Origin: Bacteroidales bacterium UBA1216 | Lineage (GTDB): Bacteria; Bacteroidota; Bacteroidia; Bacteroidales; Paludibacteraceae | Direction: 5' to 3' | DNA length: 23,154 nt | NCBI GenBank assembly: GCA_002309255.1 | Contig: DBXI01000003.1 | Span: 1 to 23,154, forward strand | Part shown: in pieces, positions 17,228 through 23,154 of the stretch | Layout: each line of letters begins with the position of its first letter | How positions within the stretch are numbered: the stretch's first letter is position 1 | Program-made: the position numbers and the translations under genes | The notes under the pieces: model-generated | What the model saw: the letters and a program-made list of their open reading frames with translations, nothing else | Database searches by the model: none | Told to the model about the DNA's origin: nothing

Positions 17228-19990
17228 CTTTATAACGTTTCCCATCAGGTCATACACTATCTCGCCGCGGCGGATGAAGATCTGACCGTCACGAATGAAC
17301 TTCTCGCTCTTTACCTCCGGTTGCTTCTCCGTGGTCTCTACAGCCGTCGGTTGCTGATCTCTGGGTTTAACCCAGATTTGCAGGCTGGCATCATGTCCCA
17401 AACCGCAATCGTTCTCAGCGTAGTAGCTGACGCGCGGCTCTTTCTCAAAGCCCTCGAATCCCGACGCATGAGCCTTGGTGCCCAAGCATAGAATCAAGTA
17501 GCCGTTATCCTTACCCACTACGGTCAGTTGCAGACCCGCTGTACCGTCCGTCTGTACATCCCGAACCTCGCTGTCAGAGTGCACTCCCGCAGCCTTGCGC
17601 GCAGCAATCATCGAGCTGATGAAGTCTTTGTACTTTTTCCAATGCGGATAGAACACGCAAGGCACGCCCGGCATACTCAGCAGGAACGCGTTGGCTTGCA
17701 GCAGACGAGCTTTCAGATCCTTTGTCATCGACTGACCGCGTCCGCCGAACTCGTTCTCGTTGTCTGGGCGCAGGAACCAGTCATGACTCTCAATGAACGT
17801 TACGGCATGATGACCGTCGCCGCGACCGAGCAATCCGTCGCCCAACGCACCGTGCTCGCCGCAGTAGTTCCAACCGGCAAACGAGTTGAATACGTGCCAC
17901 TTGGTGTCAAAATCCAACGCCATCAGGTTGTAGTTAGCCTCGGCTATTCGCCTCTGGATCTCATCCGTTCCGCTATAGCATTCCATGAAGGCGATATACG
18001 GCCCTGCATTCTTGTTGTAGTTGTCGTGATGCCAGTTGTTGAAGCCGTCGCCCTTGTCGTAACGGAATCCGTCATAACCGATCACCTTGCGCAGCCATTT
18101 CAGGTAGGCCTTGAACATGTCCTGCACATATACATCATTGTGCGACCAGTCGCGCGCACCTTCCCAGTTCTCGCCATCGTCATACGAACCGGTGGCTGCA
18201 CCGTAGCACGAACCGGCGTTCTCTTTGTTCCAATCGGCGTTCACCTCATCGCTGCGGCAGATGTACGAAGCATCGGGGTGGAACACACCGAACTCGCCAA
18301 AGTCCAACTCCGGGAAGTCGCACCAGCTCGTCCAGCCTTCGCAGTGGTTGATCACTACGTCGGCAATAACTTTAGTGTCCCTGGCATGTAACTTTTGTAT
18401 CAGATCAATCAGTTGCTCTTGTGAGCCCCAGCTTGAGGTCTGATCGCTGTATTTCTTCGGGTGATACCCCATACCTGTACCCATGGACGAAGGCGGCAAC
18501 CATATCAGGTCAAAGTCTTTGGCCAGAGTATCAACCTGTCTGAGCAAGGTCTCCCACTTAGTGTTGCCGTACTCGCTTACACCGGGGGCGCTGTTGTTGT
18601 ACGACTCATTGTAGAAGGCTTGCAGCAGCACATCCTCGCACTGGTTGCGGACAGCCGTAGTGTAGGTGCCTTTTTTCGATACATAGATCTCATCGTTCTC
18701 ATAGATGAACTTGATATAGAAGTCGTACTCGCCGTCCTCCTCTACTATGTAGTACTTCTGACCGCCAATCTTTTGTATCGGGAAGGTGAAGCTTGTCTCG
18801 GCGAACTTCTCCATCACCCAGCAAGCATTGTTGTTGCACTGGTCGCAGATCTGTATCTTCTGATCCTTCTTCAGCTTCAGGTTGCGCAACATATATTCCG
18901 TCCATTCGCTCTGATTCACGTTCTTCTTGCCGGCTTTGTACTTGCCGTCGATCATCAGTCCATACGACTCGCACGGACGGTCATACGGATCCCACTGTCC
19001 ATTCGTCCAATCCAGGATAGTCCACACCATACTCGTGTAGTCCATCTTGTCCTTCATCTCGCCCCAAACGAGTGATGTTGTCCCCTCCTTATGCTCCCAG
19101 CTCGGTGCATTGGCCTTCGGGCTGAAACGCACAAAATCAATCGAATCCGGCTCAACGGTCAGCGTGGCAACCAGGGTATCCGAACCTTTGCTCAACGGCG
19201 TGAAGAACGCTGTCCACTGGCTCTCTATGCCTTCGCCCCAGATCCATGCGGCTATCTTCGCATCGGCACTCTTCCACTCCTCGCTCGGCACAAGCTTGAT
19301 CTTCGTCTTGTCCACGTGCTTGACGTAGAAGTTACCCTCCAGCTTGAACACATCAGCTGTGTAGGTCACTTTTACGTCACCCGTTTGAACCAACGTGAAG
19401 CATATATTATCGTCCTTATCTGCGCGCAGACCTTCGGCCACAGGCTGTGTCAACTCGCTGAAACCCAGCCACGCAGCGGCGATGATCTTCATCTTGTACT
19501 CGCCTGCAGGTAGGTTCTTGAATGTATAACTGTCCTCCTGTACCTTGATTGCTTTTTCCTCGTTCCAGGCGTTGTCCTCGCCTACCAGCGCTGCATTGCC
19601 GGTGATAGAGAAACCCGACGTAGTCAGCACCTCGCCCTCGCCGCAATCCGAACCGTTACCTATATACAGCTGATCAGCGCCGTATTTGAGTTTGATGTAG
19701 AAGTCGTAGCAGCCGGTCACGGTCACATTGTATCGGTCGCCGCTCTTCGTGAACCCTTTTACCGACCATGTGTCCAACGCAACCGCCCAGGCGGCTTTGT
19801 TGTCAAGGTCGTACAACTGACAGTAATCGCCCGCCTTGACGCTCACATGTGCCAGGTGCTGCTCATAATCCCCGTTATTCGCTACCTTGGTACCCGCGAA
19901 ATATGTCTTGCCGTTCACCAGTATGCCGTACGATGCATACATCGATATAGCCATGCACAGAGTAAACAGAATGGAGAATAGTTTTTTCAT
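17225..19990 (-). CDS. Large secreted GH13 alpha-amylase with four N-terminal modules
   Basis: 921 residues from the ATG at 19990; nine extra in-frame codons up to 20017 precede the signal peptide and are rejected. Order: signal peptide (1-19), YGILVNG module (20-118), X25-like module (122-223, homologous to 523-624 of the 1426-aa protein), CBM26-like module (225-335), a second, diverged YGILVNG-type module (340-440, YGLMIDGKYKAG), GH13 barrel (450-800), C-terminal beta domain, Pro/Glu-rich linker (876-893) and shared tail (894-921). The GH13 regions are DVVINH (544-549), GFRYDKGDGF with nucleophile Asp645, Glu670 in FMECYSG, and Asp737 in FIESHD. Four binding-type modules ahead of the barrel suggest an enzyme for granular or insoluble starch (inference). 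It is the first gene of the seven-gene run and has its own promoter (20055-20086), opposite the regulator gene. Confidence 0.94.
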   Translation of the reverse strand: MKKLFSILFTLCMAISMYASYGILVNGKTYFAGTKVANNGDYEQHLAHVSVKAGDYCQLYDLDNKAAWAVALDTWSVKGFTKSGDRYNVTVTGCYDFYIKLKYGADQLYIGNGSDCGEGEVLTTSGFSITGNAALVGEDNAWNEEKAIKVQEDSYTFKNLPAGEYKMKIIAAAWLGFSELTQPVAEGLRADKDDNICFTLVQTGDVKVTYTADVFKLEGNFYVKHVDKTKIKLVPSEEWKSADAKIAAWIWGEGIESQWTAFFTPLSKGSDTLVATLTVEPDSIDFVRFSPKANAPSWEHKEGTTSLVWGEMKDKMDYTSMVWTILDWTNGQWDPYDRPCESYGLMIDGKYKAGKKNVNQSEWTEYMLRNLKLKKDQKIQICDQCNNNACWVMEKFAETSFTFPIQKIGGQKYYIVEEDGEYDFYIKFIYENDEIYVSKKGTYTTAVRNQCEDVLLQAFYNESYNNSAPGVSEYGNTKWETLLRQVDTLAKDFDLIWLPPSSMGTGMGYHPKKYSDQTSSWGSQEQLIDLIQKLHARDTKVIADVVINHCEGWTSWCDFPELDFGEFGVFHPDASYICRSDEVNADWNKENAGSCYGAATGSYDDGENWEGARDWSHNDVYVQDMFKAYLKWLRKVIGYDGFRYDKGDGFNNWHHDNYNKNAGPYIAFMECYSGTDEIQRRIAEANYNLMALDFDTKWHVFNSFAGWNYCGEHGALGDGLLGRGDGHHAVTFIESHDWFLRPDNENEFGGRGQSMTKDLKARLLQANAFLLSMPGVPCVFYPHWKKYKDFISSMIAARKAAGVHSDSEVRDVQTDGTAGLQLTVVGKDNGYLILCLGTKAHASGFEGFEKEPRVSYYAENDCGLGHDASLQIWVKPRDQQPTAVETTEKQPEVKSEKFIRDGQIFIRRGEIVYDLMGNVIK

Positions 19991-20054
19991 TGTATTGTAT
20001 TTTACGTTAATTCCCAATTGCCGCCATAGAAATGTAAAATTTCCAAAGCGGCTA

Positions 20055-20086
20055 CAAAGTTACAATTTTTTTTTCGAATATGCAAA
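20055..20086 (-). promoter_or_regulatory. Promoter of the amylase run
   Basis: Read on the - strand: TTTG (20086-20083), 20 bp, then TAACTTTG (20062-20055). It fits the Bacteroidetes consensus and has the same spacing as the other three promoters; the -33 extension is TTTGCATAT instead of TTTGCAAAT. It lies 64 bp upstream of the ATG at 19990 and is the only promoter visible for the seven - strand genes. Confidence 0.85.
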
Positions 20087-20224
20087 TTTTTTTACCGAAA
20101 AAATGCATATTTTTTATTATTGTCCCCGATTTGCTCAAATCTTTCGCTTGCAATCATGTGAATACGGATATAAAAGCCTGACTTCTCAACACTGCTCGGT
20201 GCTTTTTTTGTGCCTAAACCTTAA

Positions 20225-20252
20225 CAGTGCAACTAACCAACAGTGCAACTAA
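20225..20252. promoter_or_regulatory. 12-bp direct repeat, candidate operator
   Basis: CAGTGCAACTAA occurs twice with a 16-bp period, 36 bp upstream of the regulator's -33 box and 139 bp upstream of the amylase -33 box. The position between divergent promoters suits an activator site. I see no further full copy near the GH97 or mosaic-gene promoters. Confidence 0.4.
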
Positions 20253-20287
20253 AAAACGAAAATATTTGCAACTTTCTTTAGCAAACA

Positions 20288-20319
20288 TTTGCAAATGTCA
20301 GATTTTTTTTGTACCTTTG
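20288..20319 (+). promoter_or_regulatory. Promoter of the sensor-regulator gene
   Basis: TTTG at 20288-20291, 20 bp, then TACCTTTG at 20312-20319. The upstream in-frame TTG at 20309 falls inside this promoter, which supports the ATG at 20342 as the start. Confidence 0.85.
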
Positions 20320-20341
20320 CATCCGTAAAACCTTATACACC

Positions 20342-21829
20342 ATGCGAAAAGTATCAAATATTCCCCTTATTGCCTTACTATTTCTGCTGTTTTGTGTTGG
20401 TTGCAGCCATCGTCCGCAGGAGTATAGAATAGGTGTAAGCCAGTGTCTGGACGACGCCTGGCGGCAGAAGATGAACGAAGAGATGGAGCGCGAACTGCTA
20501 CTCTATCCGAACATGACCATCTCCCACCGCCGCATCGCATATGGCAGCAACGAGCTGCAATGTGCGCAGATTGATAGTTTCATTCAGGAGAGAATTGACC
20601 TGCTGATCGTCAGCCCGAATGAGGCGGCGGAGGTCAAACCTGCCGTGGCGCGTGCGTACCGTGCCGGCATCCCCGTCATTGTCGCCGATAGGCGCGTATC
20701 GGGTGATGAATGGACGGCGTTCATCGGTGGTGACAACTATCAGGTAGGCGTGCTTATGGCGGACTGGGTACGTAAGGTGCAGTCGGAGACGAACCATCCG
20801 CTGCATGTGCTGGAGGTGTGCGGTCTGCCGGGCTCGACACCCGCCACCAAGCGTCATCAGGGGCTGATGGATAGCCTTGCCGCATCAGGCGAGGTGATGC
20901 CGGAGATCATTAGTCTGCAAGGGCAATGGATGAAGGAGGATGCTTACGAGGTTGTGCGCGCGTACCTGCGCGAACATAAGAATATAGACGCCATTGTTGC
21001 CCAAAATGACCTGATGGCTGTGGGTTCGGCAGAGGCAGTGCGTGACAGCAAGGGCTATGGCGCAGGCGGCGTGCGCATCATGGGCGTGGACGGTATCTTC
21101 CCCGGTTTGAAAGCTATCGCCGATGGCAAGATCGAGTGCACCGCCACCTACCAGTCGCGCGGTGACTTGATAATAGAAACAGCCGCGCACATCCTCTACG
21201 GCGAGCCGTTCGTGCGCGACACGGTGCTGGAGACGAACATGATCGACCAAGGGGCTGCCGGTCCGATGCTGATGCAGTACATGAACCGTCTGCACGACCT
21301 TGAGACGTTCAAGATCGTGCAGACGAACACCGACGCACACTGGCAGCAGATGCGCTTCGAACAAACGGTGCTTGTGGTCATCATTGTGCTGGTTGCTTTG
21401 CTGTTCTTCGCGGCACTGGGCTTGATCGTATATATACAGCGTAAGATCCAGAACGAGATCAAGAAAGATATTCTGCCGCAACTGGAGGACGTGCAGGAAG
21501 CGATCCAACTCAGCAAGCGCGACGAGGCGTTTGGCGAACGGATGCGGCAGGTTGTGGAAGACCACCTCACCGATCCGAACTTGAATGTGGAGTACTTGGC
21601 AAGCAAGCTGCAACTGAGCCGTACGCAGATCTTCCGTCGCGTGAAGACCATCACCGGCAAAGGTCCGCTCGACTACATCCGCGAGCGTCGGCTCGTCCGT
21701 GCGCACCATTTGCTGCAAACGACCGACATGACCGTGCAGCAGGTTGCACTGGAGCTCTGTTTCTCCAGCCCGGGCTACTTCACCAAGTGTTACAAAGCGT
21801 ACTTCGGACACCTGCCGAGCAAGCAATAG
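20342..21829 (+). CDS. Membrane-spanning sugar sensor fused to AraC-type DNA-binding domain
   Basis: 495 residues. An N-terminal signal or anchor ends in a lipobox-like LFCVGC (Cys21). Residues 26-320 form a type I periplasmic sugar-binding fold as in LacI and ribose-binding proteins (IDLLIVSPNEA, VIVADRRVSG, AIVAQNDLMAVG at 217-228, IMGVDG at 246-251). One transmembrane helix follows (about 341-365), then a charged coiled-coil linker (366-398) and an AraC/XylS double helix-turn-helix (400-492, with the SSPGYFTKCYKAYFGHLPS signature). The design puts the sensor outside and the DNA-binding part inside, with no histidine kinase or receiver, so it is a one-component relative of the hybrid two-component sensors that control Bacteroidetes glycan loci. 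It is divergent from the amylase run, which it probably controls (inference). It is followed 12 nt later by the 386-aa gene. Confidence 0.9.
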   Translation: MRKVSNIPLIALLFLLFCVGCSHRPQEYRIGVSQCLDDAWRQKMNEEMERELLLYPNMTISHRRIAYGSNELQCAQIDSFIQERIDLLIVSPNEAAEVKPAVARAYRAGIPVIVADRRVSGDEWTAFIGGDNYQVGVLMADWVRKVQSETNHPLHVLEVCGLPGSTPATKRHQGLMDSLAASGEVMPEIISLQGQWMKEDAYEVVRAYLREHKNIDAIVAQNDLMAVGSAEAVRDSKGYGAGGVRIMGVDGIFPGLKAIADGKIECTATYQSRGDLIIETAAHILYGEPFVRDTVLETNMIDQGAAGPMLMQYMNRLHDLETFKIVQTNTDAHWQQMRFEQTVLVVIIVLVALLFFAALGLIVYIQRKIQNEIKKDILPQLEDVQEAIQLSKRDEAFGERMRQVVEDHLTDPNLNVEYLASKLQLSRTQIFRRVKTITGKGPLDYIRERRLVRAHHLLQTTDMTVQQVALELCFSSPGYFTKCYKAYFGHLPSKQ

Positions 21830-21841
21830 ACCACTGCGAAG

Positions 21842-23002
21842 ATGTTAGAAGACTATACCAACAGCGATCGTGTCTCATACGTCAGTCACCATTTGCTTGT
21901 GGCCGGTGATGACCCGATAGAGATAGGCGGCGCACTTGGCGCTGCTATCCTTTGTGCTATGCTCGCGGATACCGATGAGGGAAAACGGCGAGGGATAGCT
22001 ATCGATACGGATACCGATCGGCGAGCATGGATCATGCACTACGAACGCGAGGTGAGGTGTGAGGAGTGGGGACTGATCGATACTGAGGTGCAACTGCTGT
22101 CCGATGCGTATATCCAACTGGCAACAGGCAGCCTCACATGGGCGGATATATGCCCCAACATCCTGTGGATGGATTTGGCAATGCGTACGGTCAGCACCTA
22201 TATGCGCCACCTGACCGTTGAGGCCTTTGGCGGACATATATGGGAGTATATCCCATGGAGAGAACCGTTTGGCCTGTGGCTATTGGATGCCGCCAAATCG
22301 GAGACGATTAGGCAGCGGTACATCCACACCGATTGGACGGATCCTGTGCCGGTTTGTGCCTTGGCAGATACCGAAATCAATGCTGATAAGCACGAAGAAG
22401 CACTCACCTTTATCTTTGAGGGCGAAGACACGCAGGATATCATGGAGCGGTACTACAAATGGACTTGGGGCGCATATCAGGCTCAACTGCGTCAGATACC
22501 GGGCTCGCAGCCACGTGCTGCCAAGCATCGAACAGCGGTCTTTAATCGCGAAACGGACTGGAGATATTTCAATGATGAGCGCAACCGCCTATCCGAAACG
22601 GATCAGCAGCTGTTTATTCAATGGATCATAGAGTGGGAAAAGTTCGCCAAGCAGCACTTCAAGCCCGAGAAGTCCCTGGAGTTCTGGGTGAAAGGTGTGA
22701 GCGAGGAACGTCAACGCCAACTCGTCCAGTTTATGCGAATACAGGAGAAGGAGTGGGACTATTTTATTCGCGTCTCCGCTTCTGTCTATGCCCTGCGCTT
22801 GTTAGGCTATGTCAGGCGAACATGTTCGCTGACCGACATCACCCGGTGGCTGACAGAGCAGCTCGTCAACGACTACACCACTAAGAACAACCGCGACCAG
22901 TTCCGCCGTGCATGGAAAGAACACGGACGATATACCGAACACGTCAAGTACATCCTTACCGTTCTGATGGAATATGGCATCGATAAGTTCCAGCCGGAGT
23001 AG
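21842..23002 (+). CDS. Hypothetical protein, probably cotranscribed with the regulator
   Basis: 386 residues, start 12 nt after the regulator's stop. I do not recognise the family. There is no signal peptide; one short hydrophobic patch (28-42, GGALGAAILCAMLAD) is too short for a safe membrane call, so it is probably cytoplasmic. The protein is rich in Trp and acidic residues; the N-terminal half (1-200) looks mixed alpha/beta, and the second half (245-386) is mainly helical and charged (e.g. QQLFIQWIIEWEKFAKQHF). Codon use matches the neighbours, so it is a real gene. Its tight link with the regulator hints at a shared role, but nothing in the sequence shows what that is. A terminator follows at 23048. 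Confidence 0.75.
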   Translation: MLEDYTNSDRVSYVSHHLLVAGDDPIEIGGALGAAILCAMLADTDEGKRRGIAIDTDTDRRAWIMHYEREVRCEEWGLIDTEVQLLSDAYIQLATGSLTWADICPNILWMDLAMRTVSTYMRHLTVEAFGGHIWEYIPWREPFGLWLLDAAKSETIRQRYIHTDWTDPVPVCALADTEINADKHEEALTFIFEGEDTQDIMERYYKWTWGAYQAQLRQIPGSQPRAAKHRTAVFNRETDWRYFNDERNRLSETDQQLFIQWIIEWEKFAKQHFKPEKSLEFWVKGVSEERQRQLVQFMRIQEKEWDYFIRVSASVYALRLLGYVRRTCSLTDITRWLTEQLVNDYTTKNNRDQFRRAWKEHGRYTEHVKYILTVLMEYGIDKFQPE

Positions 23003-23047
23003 CATTGAAAAATAGCCATTTCCATTCAAAAACTCACTTTCTCGCAC

Positions 23048-23074
23048 ATTTCTCTTGGGAGAAATTTCTTTTTT
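23048..23074 (+). terminator. Intrinsic terminator after the 386-aa gene
   Basis: ATTTCTC (23048-23054) pairs with GAGAAAT (23059-23065) around TTGG, followed by TTCTTTTTTG. It has a 7-bp stem and a good T run, 46 bp after the stop at 23002. Confidence 0.7.
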
Positions 23075-23154
23075 GCTGCGCAAATATTTTCTACGAAAAT
23101 TTCTTTTTTGCTGCGCAAATATTTTCTTCGAAAATTTCTTTTTTGCTGCGCAAA
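23061..23154. repeat. 34-35-bp tandem repeat, cut by the window end
   Basis: Copies start at 23061, 23095 and 23130. Each consists of GAAA(A)TTTCTTTTTTGC, then TGCGCAAATATTTTCT(A/T)C. The third copy is truncated by the window end, so the total number is unknown. At each junction ATTTTC and GAAAAT can form a 6-bp stem with a 3-nt loop ahead of TTCTTTTTT, so the array reads like a series of weak terminators. There are no unique spacers, so it is not a CRISPR array. Confidence 0.85.

Larger units (their letters stand above)
19991..20341. other. Divergent control region between amylase run and regulator
   Basis: 351 bp with no gene. It holds back-to-back promoters (20055-20086 on -, 20288-20319 on +), a 12-bp direct repeat CAGTGCAACTAA (20225-20236 and 20241-20252, period 16 bp) and a perfect 12-bp palindrome CATTTGCAAATG (20286-20297) that overlaps the -33 box of the regulator. 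AraC-family proteins often bind direct repeats, so the 20225-20252 repeat is a candidate operator for the adjacent regulator (inference). A T7 run at 20207-20213 has only a weak hairpin ahead of it. Confidence 0.65.

Noticed and set aside
17225..17311. Full type IX secretion C-terminal domain on the amylases
   Set aside because: Only about 25 residues match the start of that domain type; the second half is missing, so I describe it as a shared tail and not as a T9SS domain.
20172..20213. Possible terminator or small RNA (AAAAGC ... GCTTTTTTT) in the divergent region
   Set aside because: The stem is only about 6 bp with a long loop, and no promoter for such an RNA is visible.
20309..20341. 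TTG start for the regulator at 20309
   Set aside because: It lies within the promoter; the ATG at 20342 gives a normal signal sequence.
23061..23154. CRISPR array at the right edge
   Set aside because: The units are directly tandem, with no unique spacers between them and no cas gene in view.

Overview
The window looks like Bacteroidota, most likely a Bacteroidales chromosome. Four promoters fit the Bacteroidetes consensus (-33 TTTG, exactly 20 bp, -7 TAnnTTTG). There are no purine-rich Shine-Dalgarno sites. The proteins are typical of the group: a SusB-like GH97 enzyme, secreted GH13 amylases with N-terminal beta modules, BspA-type leucine-rich repeats, LPP20-like proteins and a Bacteroidales-type TopB. 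I cannot name a genus.

Layout: (1) 1-349 is AT-rich leader DNA with one promoter. (2) 350-4630 (+) encodes a secreted 1426-residue mosaic protein with several putative starch-binding domains and BspA repeats. (3) 4631-5236 has no intact gene but holds a strong hairpin, an orphan coding-like frame (+) and, on the - strand, a fragment that matches the C-terminal tail of the amylases further along. (4) 5237-7219 (+) is a GH97 alpha-glucosidase lipoprotein. (5) 7280-7314 is a shared, bidirectional terminator. (6) 7316-19990 (-) is a run of seven closely spaced genes. In transcription order they are a GH13 amylase (921 aa), a GH13 amylase (606 aa), a small non-catalytic two-domain protein (300 aa), a third GH13 enzyme (809 aa), topB and two LPP20-like envelope proteins. 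Only the first has a visible promoter. (7) 19991-20341 is a divergent control region with two back-to-back promoters and a direct repeat. (8) 20342-21829 (+) is a membrane-spanning regulator with a periplasmic sugar-binding-protein-like sensor joined to an AraC-type DNA-binding domain, followed 12 nt later by an unrecognised 386-aa gene. (9) The right edge holds a terminator that runs into a 34-35-bp tandem repeat cut off by the window end.

Working model (inference): the regulator senses maltooligosaccharide or a related sugar and controls the amylase run and perhaps the GH97 gene. The GH13 enzymes cut alpha-glucan outside the cell, the non-catalytic protein and the 1426-aa mosaic hold the polymer, and GH97 finishes oligosaccharides in the periplasm. 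There is no SusC/SusD pair in the window, so this is not a standard Sus-type utilisation locus as far as can be seen. The most distinctive features are a shared N-terminal module (starting YGILVNG, four copies in three genes), a shared C-terminal tail of about 25 residues (four genes plus the fragment), and the compact sensor-AraC regulator without kinase or receiver.
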